Positions 45,756-58,239 of a DNA stretch of 64,000 nt are shown piece by piece. The position numbers were made by a program, and so were the translations under genes. This DNA comes from Erythroxylum novogranatense (Eukaryota; Streptophyta; Magnoliopsida; Malpighiales; Erythroxylaceae). Each line of letters begins with the position of its first letter. Position 1 is the first letter of the stretch. The notes under the pieces are model-generated. The model saw only the letters and a list, made by a program, of their open reading frames with translations. It did not search any database and was not told the DNA's origin. The stretch lies in NCBI GenBank assembly GCA_029891385.1, contig CM057224.1:2542001-2606000 (forward strand), read 5' to 3'.

Positions 45756-48554
45756 TTAAAAGAAGAGATGAGTTATGTGAGAAAGTTTGTCTTTTTGGAG
45801 TTGCTGGCTGAGAACTGTACACTTCTCTATATACAATCGCTGGAGTTTGGAGATGGTTGGGGATAGTAGATAATATGGCAATCTCTTTAACTTTGGGCAA
45901 TGATGAATACTGAGCTTTCGAAGACATGGAAACACTGCAACTGCCTTCTTATGATCATCATCATCACTATCTTTTTTAATTCTCTTCATCAACCAACTAT
46001 CATCCCACTCTTCCCATTCTTTAAACGAAAAAAAGACAAGTGATTTCAGTTTGGGAAATGATGAATTATCTTCTTCTTCTTCTTCTTCCCTTATTGACAT
46101 AAATTCGAGTCCCACTCTTTTTACTCTCATATTTACCAAGTATAGCTCTTCAAGACATGGCAACTTCCCCAATGGAGGCAATTCCTCACAATTTTCGCAG
46201 TTAGTAAGTTTAAGCACCCTGAGTAGATTCAACTTCACCATCCAACTTAGAAACAACCTCTTGCCTCTGTGATTTTCTATGTATAACCTTTCCAAATCTG
46301 AAGGTGGTTCTAAAGCTTCAAGTAACTCTTCCTCATCTTCCACCCCATGATCTCCTTCAAAACCCAAAATCAACTGCTTAATGTTTATCTTTTCCTTAAG
46401 CTGTGCTATTGTGGCCTCTTCTATCTTCTTCACATTTCCCAACTCTCTTAGTGTCAAAGTTCCTCCAAGATTATTCAACTTCTCCATATCAAGAACAGAT
46501 GCTTCATTCTCTTGCACACCTATGTAAAATTTACTCAACTCCTTGAGACACCAGAGATTTCCTATTCCTTTAGGAAGATATTTTATTTTATAACAATCCT
46601 CTATATCCAAGTACATCAAATTGATTAGTTTCCCAATCCCTTGAGGCAATTCTACCAGATTGCAACAATATGTGAGATTTAATGTCTGTAAATTGTAACA
46701 CTCGCATAAGGTCTCAGGCAACTTCTCAAGATTTTTGTTACGAGACAAGTCAAGCCATCTAAGATGAATTAATCTGTTTATTGAGTCAGGAACTTCTTCA
46801 ATGTTACAGTTGCTAATGTCTAAAGTTCTTAGACGAATCAAATGATCAAATATACTTTCAAGTGTAACAAAATCCAATGATCCAAACTCAAGGAATTGAA
46901 TGATCAAACTTCGTAATCTGTTGAGACCATAAACAAATACAGGAAATGAAGCATTTATTTCTATCACCAAAGTTAAATGACGAGCATCTCCATGTAAAGA
47001 GTTTCTACTCGATTCTCTATCACTTAGAACCTCTATTATCAAGCACTCATCTTTTGTAAATGCTTGGGCTAGATCACTCACCATATCATGCAATATACAA
47101 GTGTAATCAAAACTGACTATTTGAAGTAAAGAACGTGCAATTAAATTTTCGAAATAAGCCTCACCAATTATCTCCAAATCTTCGTCGTCTTCTTTTTCTT
47201 TTAAATAACCTTGAGCCATCCACATACTAATCAATCTCTTTTTTTTAATCATATGATCCTTTGGAAAAATAGCACAATATGGGAAACATTGTTTTAATGG
47301 CAATGGCAAATCATAATAAGTTTGTTTCAAAGGACCCAAGATATCTTCACTGTCCCATCCCTCGCTTTTTAAGACTCTCAACCATTCTTTTTCAGATTCC
47401 TTTAAGCGTAAGAGTCCTCCTATAGTTATGGCAACAAGAGGCAAACCCTTACACTTGCCTGCTATTTTCTTACCTATGCTCTCCAAATTATGGCGTTCAC
47501 CTTTAACAAGAGCAGTTTGATTAATTATTGACCAACATTCCTCCAAAGTCAAAAGTCCTACCTTGTATATACTCTCACGACTGCACCCCATGACTATAGC
47601 AACCCTTTCGTTACGTGTGGTTACCAAAATTGTACTTCCTAGAGAACCACACATGAAAGATTGTTCCAATTCCTCCCATTTATTGCGACTTTCATTCCAT
47701 ACATCATCTAGAACAAGAAGAAATCTTTTTTTCTCAAGAATTTCTCGTATCCTTCTTAACACATTCTCGAATTCTCTGAAATCTTGTGAAAAAGAATTAT
47801 CAAGAGATTCAAGAATTGCTTTAGCAATATGCATTTCGTCAAAAGGTTCCGAAACACACACTCATATCTTCTTCTCAAAATGAGTTTGGATTTTGCTATC
47901 GTTATAAATTAATTTTGCCAACGTCGTTTTACCAATTCCGCCCATCCCCACAAGGGAGACGATATGAGGTTTAGATTTAGCCTCAAGTATCTTGCTTTTG
48001 ACCTCATCTTTTTCTTCATCTCGACCTTTTACCTTTTGTGTATCAATGAAAGATGTAGTCAAATGTCTATCGATGTGTTTATCAGTGTGGTGGGTTGAAT
48101 TAAGTTGGTACCTAACTTTATCGGTTCCAATGTCATCTAGTCTTCCATGAATTTCTCTTATTTTGCCACCAACTACATGACGAGGACCAACATCACATGT
48201 ACTACAGCAGATGCAGCGAAAAATAGGGAGTACCTTGTCCTCGAGAGGAATAGGATTGGAAGAGTAGGGCTTATGTTGGAGCTGTGATCTCTGAATCCAG
48301 GTTTTCCACTCATCTAACACATCGTCCATGTCATAAGAAACGACTTTGAGATTAAACAGCCAGTTCTTGACAGAAGCCTCCTTCACTTGTTGCTCCTCTG
48401 CATCATCTAATAAAGCCTGAATGGACTTGAAATTGCTCACAATTTTCTTAACTTCGTTGTTAACTCCCCTTACCAACTTCACCTCTTCTTTTATTGAGCT
48501 AAGCACCATGGAGATTAGATCCTCCACCACAGTAGAAATAATAGCATCAACCAT
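45756..48554 (-). pseudogene. CC-NBS-LRR resistance gene with one in-frame stop
   Basis: Intron-free frame of 932 codons including one internal TGA at 47864-47862 (codon 231). Before it: a coiled-coil domain with YDMDDVLDEW (74-83, the EDVID region), then the P-loop GMGGIGKTT (203-211). After it, in the same frame: RFLLVLDDVW (kinase 2), GSTILVTTR (RNBS-B), CKGLPL, FPYCAIFPKDH (RNBS-D), a HD pair (ILHDM, an MHD variant near 489), then leucine-rich repeats to the end. The TGA replaces the Trp of the RNBS-A motif (I-W-V-C-V-S-E-P), so TGG to TGA is the simplest cause. The 701 codons downstream have no other break. It resembles RGA-type immune receptors. As it stands it makes a 230-residue CC/P-loop fragment; a sequencing error or stop readthrough would restore the receptor. 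Confidence 0.9.
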
Positions 48555-48634
48555 TTTCTGAGAAGCAAAAGGATTATGAGAATTTCAAGAAGTAATACAC
48601 GAAATGGTTGCAAAGAGGCAGAAACGAAACTCTC

Positions 48635-48642
48635 TATTTATA
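48635..48642 (-). promoter_or_regulatory. TATA box of the NBS-LRR gene
   Basis: Minus strand TATAAATA within TCTATAAATAGAG, about 80 bp upstream of the start codon at 48554. Sequence and spacing fit a plant core promoter. Confidence 0.65.
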
Positions 48643-48699
48643 GACTATTAAAGTAAAAAAAGTTTCAGTAGTTGAGAGTAGCTTAATACCCTACACGGG

Positions 48700-51245
48700 G
48701 ATGGAAGGATGTGGGACTCACTACCAGTCAGCTCAATCCAGTAGTCAACATAGAACAGGTGTACCTACCTGTCAGATGTACTTAACCTGTCAATCAACCT
48801 CAACACAGCTTGCATGCAGGAAATTTCGGTTGAGAAGCTTCCAAGAAATTTTCGCAGCGTGTCAGGATGACATTAATAAAAATTGAATGTTGCCCGACTG
48901 TCATGTCAGTTTATCAGCTAAACACTTGCCCACAAGACTTCTCTGAAAGATAAAGCCATCACGCATTAACGTTAATTTGGTCTTTCTTGCTCTTGTTTTT
49001 CTGGTCGCTAAATGCATTGCCGTTTAAAAGATCCCATAATTTACACTTTATTTCAAATTTAGTTGTCTAATTTAAAAAGTACTATAAAGAATTCACTAAA
49101 AATCCAGACCTGAGATGGTGAGAGATATAAAGTGACAAGCTTTATGTTCTATTCTCAAAATCATTCGCAAGATTAAAACTCAACCTTCCTTTCAGTTCGT
49201 CTCTTGGCATTCCTGAGAGATCAACCTCTTAAGAAGTCGAGGAACAGGAACATTCACGCTCCTGTACAACTTTCTTAATTACAGGATCACTGAAGTCTGT
49301 TGAGGATCCAGTAAGAGAAGACGAAAAGACCTTGATAACCTCTCTCTTAGCTGTTTTCTTGCAACGCTGTCCAACATCATCAATTTTCCAACTTGCTTTC
49401 GCACTTCACTTCAGAAGTATCCTGAAATAGAAGTTCTTGCTACTTTTTATTAGCGGTGAATTGGGAAGATTACTTTTATGGTACGTTGAAAAATGGGAAC
49501 CATGGATTCCAAGTCAGCTCCATCCTTTTGTTGGGAGTAGACGAACTCAAGAGTGTGTCTTTAGAGATTTGGATGGCACCTTGAATAACAGGAGAATTAG
49601 CAATGCTTTTGATGCTCATTCATACAACTTGGGAAATCCGTCAAATATATGAAAACGGGAAGATGGATCTTGAGTGAGGATTTCAGGAACCGTAAGTGTC
49701 AAAGCTAGGAAACATTCCAAATTTGCAACTTTTTGAACAAATATGTTTGACCCAATTGTAGGGGACAATTCACCAATATATCCTCTTGACCAAGAAGGTC
49801 GCATGTCAGATAAACCCTAGTTGCAGTAGGGTGCTTCCACACAATTGACAACCTGTTCAATCAACGGTGCAGTTTCAAATATAAGACCTGATTGTTACTA
49901 GATATGCCAGCAATATTCTGTTTATGAATGCCATCATACAAAATTTACAAAGAAAAAACAGATTATGTATTTCTAAAAGGTCACATACACCACAATATAA
50001 CCGATCATGTAACCAATACCACAATGTAACAGTTCATGTAACCGATCACAAAAGCCACAGCCACAAAGTTTACGAAAGTTATTTGTATGATAATGAATAA
50101 GAGTTGAGTCTCATTGCTAAAGAGCAATCCTTGTGTCGCTAACCTCTATGGACTATGATGTGCACAATGTAATTACTATACAAGACTACATATGCTCAAA
50201 CATGTAGAAACATGTATAGAAGTTGCTTGCAAATTTATAAGTGGCGATTTTGATATCATAAGGTTAGTCTGGTACACCAATATACTGCTCTATATATAGA
50301 AACTCATTACACGGAAAAAGGAATGTGAGGAGAGATCCAAGTGAGACTACCTGTTGGATTGCAGTATGCCTGCTTGGAAATTTCTCAGAAAATCTCCCAA
50401 ACGTAAACTACAGTCCAGGAAGACGTAATCAAGTTGGTACCTAGGTTGTATTCCATTTTTGTTGATAAACTTCTCTGGTGAACACTGCAGACATTATTTT
50501 GCTGATAAACTTCTCTGGTAAACACTGCAGACATTCAGGTGTAAGCCCACAATCTCCGGTGTGCAGGATATTACTGAAGTTGCCTTCAATCAAGAACATC
50601 ACAGCTCTTAAGTTCATAAATCCATGCCAGACAAGGGATCATCTCTCAATAAAGCTCTCCCACCATTATTTTGTTTGGAATAACTTAAAGGCCACTCCTC
50701 ATTGGTTAGAAGCTAATTTTAAGGATTGCAAGAGCTTTTCATTTGATTCTCTCATCCCTAGTTTCCAAACATTCAAAATAGAAACAAAGAAATAAGGAAC
50801 ACAATTCTAGCATTAGGTAGATAATTCATTCTGCAATCAAGTTTAGACCTTTTACGCAATGATCACATTTGATTAAAGTAGAATACCGCAATTCATTTAG
50901 AAAAGCCAAACATATGTCCAAAGCAGCCCCAAAAGAAACAAATGAACAGAGTATGAATTGCAACAATTGAACACCAGTACAGAAAACAACTCATAGGCCA
51001 AGAGCACCAATTCTAAACTAAAAGTCCTATGTAATGTTATATCATCTCACCCAAACCATCTGCCAAAACAATTACAACAACAAGGGAAATTAAACGAGTA
51101 AGTTGCAATTACCCGGACAGTGACTCGCATCAAAAGCTGTAACCTTTGAATTCCCCATCAGGATCATCAATGACTTGGATTGGCCCAACTCAATACACAC
51201 GAACAACGAAACCTCAATCAAAAGAACGAAAAGAAGAGAAAGAGA
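48700..51245. other. Intergenic DNA with a possible coding remnant
   Basis: No complete gene. On the minus strand, 49417-49231 translates to a lysine-rich, plausible protein segment (KASWKIDDVGQRCKKTAKRE, then VIKVFSSSLTGSS, then DFSDPVIKKVVQE) ended by a stop. I do not recognise the family. A second minus-strand frame at 49616-49804 is of unknown meaning. A 40-bp tandem duplication is at 50461-50535. Confidence 0.4.
50461..50535. repeat. Tandem duplication, 40-bp period
   Basis: 'Gataaacttctctggt' and 'aacactgcagacatt' occur twice, starting at 50461 and 50501, with few differences. Confidence 0.85.
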
Positions 51246-51249
51246 ATAT

Positions 51250-51476
51250 GCCTTTGTTTGGATGCTTAATTACACAAAGGAAAGGAAAGGAAAAGAAATC
51301 TTGTATTTGGTGGGAAAGGGAGGGAAATTGCAAGATAAGAATAAAATGGGCCAAATTTCCCAACCATTCCTCTCAATTCCGCTCAATTCTCTCTCTTATT
51401 CTTGTCCAAACAATGAAAAGGAAGAGAAATTTCTTTTCCTTTCTCTTCTCTTGGTTCCCTCCATCCAAACAAAGGC
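51250..51476. mobile_element. MITE with 15-bp perfect terminal inverted repeats
   Basis: 'Gcctttgtttggatg' at 51250-51264 and 'catccaaacaaaggc' at 51462-51476 are exact inverted copies. The interior is purine-rich on the left and pyrimidine-rich on the right, so the whole element can fold back. Flanks are 'tat' and 'taa'. The two overlapping open frames here are artefacts. Confidence 0.8.
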
Positions 51477-51534
51477 TAAGAAACTTAACACAAAGTAAAG
51501 AAAAATGCATAAACCCATAAAAGGGGTAGATCAT

Positions 51535-52030
51535 AATACCTTGGTGAAAAGTGTCAAGAGTCCCACGTCCGACTTTGCATTCAAGTATTTATAACAGTAC
51601 GCAAACCTCTCCTCTTTAAGTTAGCTTTTGAGGTGAGTTAGGTCTTTCAGTATCTATCTCGATAGCCCGGTTATGTCTTTTGGCCGAAGGGACGTATCAA
51701 GAATCCTAAATCGGACAAGTGTGAATGTATTTTAATCATTTACGATCGTGTACAAATCATCCCTCTCAAGCTAACTTTTGGGAGTGAATTGGCCTTTCAA
51801 CAAAATGGTAGAGTAAATTAATCGGGTAAGAGGAGTGCGTTGAAATAGAAAAGCAATGATCTTTATGGGCATGTGTCAAGAAATGGTGTCTCTTCCGTTT
51901 TGAACAAGGACTCCATGTGTCCACCGAAAAACGCAGCCCTCTGGGAATCTCGTTTGGCAAATTCATCAATTTTCCCGGGAAAAGAGAGAAAATGAAGGAA
52001 AATTGAGAGCGAAGAAGATTTAATGTTTTA
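51535..52030. other. Possible LTR-like remnant
   Basis: 'Caagagtcccacgtccgact', 'gtgagttaggtctttcag' and a similar later passage ('gggagtgaattggcctttca') resemble words common in plant LTRs. No element ends found, so this is only a suggestion. Confidence 0.3.
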
Positions 52031-52040
52031 CCGGGAATGC

Positions 52041-52218
52041 AGATCTTCTATCTAATATTATGGTAGGAATGCAGATCTTCTGTCTAATATTATGGTGTCT
52101 TATTATATCCAATAAATCTCAGTCATTTATTTATGTGGATCTCGCATAGATCTCATAAAATAAATGGTTGAGATTCTATAAAATATAATAAGACAGAGTA
52201 ATATTAGATAGAAGATCT
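52041..52218. mobile_element. MITE, copy of the WRKY57-promoter element
   Basis: Left end 'agatcttctgtctaatatta' (from 52072) and right end 'taatattagatagaagatct' are near-perfect inverted repeats. The left end is duplicated in tandem with a 31-bp period (52034 and 52065). The interior matches the 38355-38505 copy. Confidence 0.8.
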
Positions 52219-52219
52219 T

Positions 52220-52960
52220 TTTTCACTCTATTGTAAACATGCACATGCAACCGATTTGGTGACCGGTGGTTCAATGGGTCAAAATTGACTGGCCTGATTT
52301 TGTTTAAGGAAATCAAATGGGCTGGGCCCTAAAGTCCATAGACCAATTATCAGGTTTACTAAATATAGCTCATTGATATAAATAATTTAAAAAGGTCAGG
52401 TTCCTTATTAATCTTGAATAATACTACTTATAATTTTAAATAGTATTAAAAATTAATGAAAATTTATAACATAAACATCAACAACAACGATAATTCTTAG
52501 CGAGAATTTCACCGAAATACGAAATATGAGGAGATTCAATAGAACACAGCTTTATCCTTACTTAATAAAAAGGTTATTTTCGATGTATCCAATCATAATG
52601 CAAAATAATGAAAATTTATAATATGTCAAGTACAACTAAGTCTAAACTCGACTTACAAAGATTGTCATGTCATGAAAATTTCAATTTCTTATATTTAATC
52701 ATGATTATAACATGTTAAACTTGTATAATTTAAAGAAAATAATTCAATAATATATTGTTTAAAATGTTTTAAAATTTAATTATATGAAACTAAGTTTAAA
52801 TTTTAATTAATAAAACCTACAAAATTGAATAATAAAAAAGAGATCAAATATGTTATTATTCTTAATTTTATTTTTTATTATTAAATAAAAGGCTAAATTG
52901 TATAATAAGTTAACAAGAAATAGCATAATATATCCCTTAACAAAATAGAAGGCCATTTAT
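52220..52960. other. AT-rich intergenic DNA
   Basis: No gene recognised. The first 150 bp contain 'gaccggtggttcaatgggtc'-type words, possibly another MITE remnant. Confidence 0.4.
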
Positions 52961-53170
52961 GCCCTTCTTTCTTTCTTTTTTGTGATAATAGGAGAATTAC
53001 AAACATACTAAGTTATTAAGTGGGGAAAGGAAACCTCAAATATATCCTCCAGAAGGATAGTAGCACAACCCACAAACGAGTTTTGATACCAATAGACACC
53101 TAGTTCTATAGACTTGGCCTGCTTGGCTAGTCAATCCGCAGCTCGATTAGTTTCACGATAAATATTAGTG
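52960..53170 (-). mobile_element. LINE RNase H (RVT_3-like) fragment
   Basis: Minus-strand translation gives IYRETNRAAD, a stop, LAKQAKSIELGVYWYQ and further C-terminal sequence. The pattern I.RE.N.AAD.LAK is the end of the RNase H-like domain of plant LINEs. Short and dead. Confidence 0.6.
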
Positions 53171-53554
53171 TTGTAGTAAGTGATGAATTCTCAAAATAAG
53201 GTTGTTAAAGGGAGCCGACGGTGGTAATTTAGTAATAATTTAGTATTATCATTTTATTATAATGAATGAATGGAATTATTAAAAGAATAAATTATTCATT
53301 GATAATTCTTTTTTTAATTTTTGTCTTCTCTTTTTGTTATTATGTTTTCTTTTATTTATTTTCTCTTTTATAGTTTTTAAAAATCATTTCTTTCGTTTTT
53401 ATCTTTTAATATCATCATCTTACTTTCTTTTTATTTTTGTCTTTTTTTTTATCTTTTATCTCGTTTTCTTTTCTTTTTTTCCTAAACTTTACTTTTCTCC
53501 ATTTTAATATCTCTTTTACATGTAATTTTTTAAGTTGTTTATTCTTTTTTAAAG
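53171..53554. other. AT-rich, T-rich low-complexity DNA
   Basis: Pyrimidine-rich (TTTTCTTTT-like) sequence from about 53300 to 53530. No gene seen. Confidence 0.5.
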
Positions 53555-53665
53555 ATGTCAAATTTAGCCCAACTCAAGCATTACTTCAAAAATGAAATCA
53601 TTTTTTACTTTTTTCTTAAAAAAAAAGATGAGCTGAGCTACGTCAACCCTAGCCCGGGCCATTGA
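53555..53665. repeat. Short MITE-like relic
   Basis: 'Tttagcccaactcaag' and 'gccc...gggccattgac' flank a 'tcaaaaatgaaatcattttt' hairpin centre; resembles the family at 10555 and 42745. Weak. Confidence 0.35.
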
Positions 53666-53669
53666 CAAA

Positions 53670-55249
53670 TCTATTCTTGTCTTCCTCTCTCCTTCCTTCT
53701 TCCTCACATTCTTTCACTTTCTTCCTCTCTTTATGTCTATCTCTCTCCCTCTATTTCTTATTTATATATTATTAGTTGTACAAGAATATTGATGCAACTA
53801 TTCTAAGGCAACTACACCTTTGAGGTCAAGCAAATACACTTTATATAAAATGTGTATAAAAGAGAAAGACAAAGAAACAAAATGCATTAAAAAGTTGAAA
53901 ATATAAAAAGAAAAATTAAAACAAAAGATATTATTGACTTTTAATATAATAAATTATATTTAAAAAGAAATTTCCTTTTATATAATTAAAAATAAGTGAG
54001 AGGTATAGAACTTAAATTGGAATTTCTTTATTATAAACTTACTCTAGTTGAGGTCTTATGACATTTATCCAAAACTCTGCTAAAATAATTACTTATTTAC
54101 TTACAGTTATTTATTCATATATTTATTTATTATTTTCTTTCTAATTATTAAAAAATCTATGAGTCTATAAAAAACAATACAACAACAACAACAATCTAAT
54201 AAAAATTATAAAACGCGATCTGAAGAAGTCTTGTAGTATACAGTTCTACTTCTAACTAATGACGATCTATCAAAAACAACCTCTTTAAAGTAATCTCAAG
54301 ATCCGGACTTAGTAGAATTTCTGCTGAGATGTCATTGTTATGGTGATAAACAATCTAAATCCTGCGGATCAATCCTAAAAACCAGGTAAACAGCGGCAGT
54401 TGGCTACGCAACCACCTTGAACCAAAGTTAGATGGTCAATTATAACAATATATTCCTAACGATTTCACAGTCCAATGATCTCTGTTTCAGTCTTAAAGCT
54501 CAAGAGCAGCCCACCAACTGGTACATATTATTCCTTAACAGTGCCAACAGGATGTAATAAACAAAAAGTTGCAAACTTTAGGAAAAACAACAACATCATG
54601 GTTGTCATAGAAGATCACCCTGTCACTGTTAGGCCCGTTCAGCCTCTTCTACGCAGCATTTTGCATGTAAGGTACGATGCTTAATCCAAAAACAGAACCA
54701 AGTACTCATTAGCAAGTGAATTTCAAAGCAGAAGTTGGTCCTGGAGAGACATGTTTCAAAGAAAACAAAAGAGAAAAATTGGTGCTCAAAGCAGATAGGT
54801 GAACTTTCCTGAGGCCGATCGAGAGACAATGAAAGGATGACTTTTGACTGTATGCAGATTGGTAAAGAACAAAGGACAAGTTGAATGTAAAAGGTTAAGC
54901 ATTGTAAACTGGAAGGAAACTTCTCTACAAGCCTTTAAGTTGGCAGCTTTTGGGGTCTGTTCATACAACAAAATAAGAGGCTCGTGATTCTCTAAAGGCT
55001 CAAAACAGGAACAGTGATTATCAGGAAGCAGGGTAAAAATGAAATAGAGTATCTAATTCATAGACTTGGCAACAAATGTTTGCAGTATCCAAAAGAATCA
55101 AGTTGCTTTCAGGAAAGATTAACAGTAAAGAAAGGAACATCGAGTTCATCTTCTGCAAAATATAGTGTGAATCTGAAATTTCTAATTAAAACTCTTACTA
55201 GGACATAGCAAAAGTAATTGCTTCGTACATTGTCACGAGCAGTAACAAT
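53670..55249. other. Intergenic DNA downstream of the zinc-finger relic
   Basis: AT-rich to 54200, then moderate GC. The frames at 54475-54684 and 54629-55208 do not resemble any family I know. Confidence 0.45.
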
Positions 55250-56648
55250 TGATAAGGAACCTCCATTAGCATATACTTGAATATGATCCTCTCAATTATC
55301 ATGAAGAAAATTTTCCCAGTTAAGAGATCCAATTCAACTACTAGCAGCAACTCCAGGTCCTCTACTGGAACAAGAGGAAGATTAAGATCAATGAGGCTTG
55401 GTATTGGTATTTCTGGTGCTTCTTGCTTGATCACCAATGTTCTGTCATCAGCACTTCCAACGAAATGATACCTCTTGAGACCACTTAAAGCTTGACCTGA
55501 GCAGAAAACCACAGAGCAGAAGGCATTGTGCTACTGTTTTCGAATTGCTGCTATGAAATTCAGAGTCACAAGAGTTGTGCTTGCTTCCCTTTCTTGAATC
55601 AGATTTAACTGATGCTCTATCTGTTTGATCATGCCTATCTTCCTCTAGAAACTTTACCTAATTCAACTTTGACATGTCTAAACCTACTCAATCCTCTCCC
55701 TGATAAAGCATCAAACTTCTCATCAGATCTAGACACAAATTCCACTTTATGTTTATTCTTTGCATCGTTCCCAATAAACCCATCTGAAGAAATGTCTGAT
55801 TCAAACTCTCTAGGTTCGTTCTTAACGTACTCAGAATCAGCCTTCAGCTCCATTTGCTTTGCTTTCTTTGCATCCAAGATCTCATCTCAATTATAAACAC
55901 ATTTAACACCACTCTTAAGGCTAATTCCAAGTTTGGCATATGAAGATTTGTCCTAAGAAACCAAAGGATTGTTGTCAGAAGAATATTCAACGGAACTAAA
56001 TCCCCCTTTGAAACCAGAGTCCCTAGACAACATCATCAAGCACATAGCCACCTCTTCTTGTTCTTGCTCAACATCAGAAGCAGAATATGAAGAACCATTG
56101 GTCAGAGACAATGAAGAGGAGTTGGCACTAACAGTCTTGTACCTCGTTCTCTCGGATCTCCTTCGTTTATTTGGAGCTGATGCTTCAGTATCATCATATT
56201 GGCTATCCGCAATTAGGTCTTTGAGCTTCTCGCCAGACCCACAATGATCGTAAGACTTACCGTTGTTCTTAGAGTGGCATGCCATGTGCCCACATAAAGC
56301 TTTCAGTGATTGAAAAGCTTTGCCACATTCTTTGCACGCCTTTTCTGACAACAGCCCGGATTTGCTCGAATCAACCATGTACCACTTAGTTTTCTTTGCA
56401 TTCTCCCTAAGACCATAACCAGATTGAGCAATTGAAGCAGCTCTAGACCCAGAATCTCTCTTCCTGTTTCCAGCAAAAGACTTGGTCATGCTAAGTTTAG
56501 CTTCATCTTCTATAACGTTTGAGCTCCCATTTAAATGAATCCTGATATGACCACCCAACGACTTACCACAAGGATACCTCTTGTTGCAAAACTTGCATAT
56601 AAAATTCTTCCTCTGATTTACTTCCATCCTTTGATCTAATTTGTTCAA
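55250..56648 (-). pseudogene. C2H2 zinc-finger (ZAT-like, EAR motif) gene, decayed 3' half
   Basis: Minus-strand frame from 56648 begins MNKLDQRMEVNQRKNFIC. It has two intact plant C2H2 fingers, CKFCNKRYPCGKSLGGHIRIH and then CKECGKAFQSLKALCGHMACH, each C-x2-C-x12-H-x3-H. The frame ends at TAG 55955-55953 after 231 residues. The same frame continues past a second stop (TGA, 55889-55887) into DSEYVKNEPREFESDISSDG. Further on and in another frame lies a ruined third finger, QALSGLKRYH (family form QALGGHKRSH), followed by KQEAPEIP and an intact EAR repressor motif SLIDLNLP (55375-55389). The two Cys codons of finger 3 are now 4 rather than 6 nt apart. So the ancestor was a three-finger repressor of the ZAT1/4/9 kind. 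A two-finger product without EAR could still be made. Confidence 0.8.
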
Positions 56649-56649
56649 A

Positions 56650-58239
56650 CAATCTGTTCCAGTAGCAGCAAAAGATCGTATCTTTTATATTCTCTCCTCA
56701 AATCCTTGTTATAAGCTCCATTCTAATACTCAAACTTGAGAACAGAGAGAGAGAAAGAGAGGAAGCTCCAAAATCAGCAAGGAATCGAAATCTAGACTGG
56801 AATAGAGAAGGAATAGATCACGAAGATTACGGCTTTAAAAAGAGTTGAATTGGTCAGGCGAATCAAAAACTATTCAAAAGGGATGTGACAGTTTCTGTGG
56901 AAGCAGAAGATCAGACTCAGACCTTCCAAAAGACATGCCCTTGAAATCCCATCTTAATACACATATTGGCACTCTCTTGAATCTTCAAAACCCAGCAAGG
57001 AAAAATTTTTGAAAACCCAGAAAATGGGAAAGAAAGATCAGAGCTTTTTGAAGGGTATGTATCGCTAATGATGGCAATGGACAGGCCTCTGTAAAAGAAC
57101 AATCATAACACGTATACACGACTCATTCCTTGCTCTAAAGCACATAGACCCAAACTCGCTTTTTCTCTCCTTTGTTTTGTGATCTACTCAGAGGAGAATT
57201 CCATGCATGGAACCAGAAACATTAAGAAGAAATATCAAACACAGCATGTGTACTGGCATGAGAGCCCTTCGGTATCAGATTGAACGGTCAGGATTTGTGG
57301 GGTGTTTTGAGGATCCCTAGGATCAAGCACTTGGGTGATACAACATATGGACTATGCCTGATCTTGTTGTCTCTGGCAGTGGCTGCCCTCCTGATTTCTC
57401 ATACACATTCATATGAGAGAAAAGGTCAGAATCTCTAAATCAGTAACCAATGAGTATGACCCTTGAGCCAAAATTGCATAATATATCTTAAACATAGAAA
57501 CAAATGCCTTCTAAATTACATGTTGCTTATATAAACAATGCAAAGATCAAAATTTTCAATTTCTTTCCTTGAATTTTAATGATTTTGTTGGATTCAGTTG
57601 GGCTAAATTCAGCCTATAGCCATCCAACTTTACAAGGAAGATAATCACATCAAAATCTGTGTACAGAAAAGGAAAAAAAAAAAAAGAGGGGAAAAAATGA
57701 GATTGAAGAGTCATTCAAGGCTATGACAATAACATATCACAACTTAAATTCTAACGTCATGAAAGAGACTATGTAAACATGTCTAAATGACTAGTATTCA
57801 ACTAGAAGATAACTTATTATAAATCAGGTTGGCATTTTAGTTCTGGTTCAACCTGCACACCTGTATATTGAAATTTGGTTCTCTTGATAAGTACCAAGTT
57901 AGTATGCTTTGATATGGTCAAACCCCATTTTGTACTTATCTGATCTTCAAATGCTAGGTACCCTTTTTTCTTGTGTGTCTCATGTTTAATTCAAAGTTGG
58001 ATTTTTTTTAACAGATTATCATGATTCCAATCTCTGCCCATCATGATGATCTAAGAATCCCTGATATAATTCAGAATCACCAATACATCTTCTTTTGTTT
58101 AAGAAAAGTTAGTTATTTATCCTCATATGAAAGTAAAGATTTTGAAGCTCTATCTGCTTTTTGTATGTTTCTTTGCCCCTTGCTAAACTAAAGTCAAAAT
58201 TGAAGTGCTTAAAACCATGTAAGAGAAGAAGAGGTTTAA
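56650..58239. other. 5' flank of the zinc-finger relic and intergenic DNA
   Basis: Includes a purine-rich stretch near 56740 (agagagagaaagagagg) on the plus strand, likely the 5' UTR of the zinc-finger gene. No other gene or repeat recognised. Confidence 0.45.

Noticed and set aside
51146..51520. Overlapping 124- and 107-codon frames
   Set aside because: Both run through a MITE with exact terminal inverted repeats.
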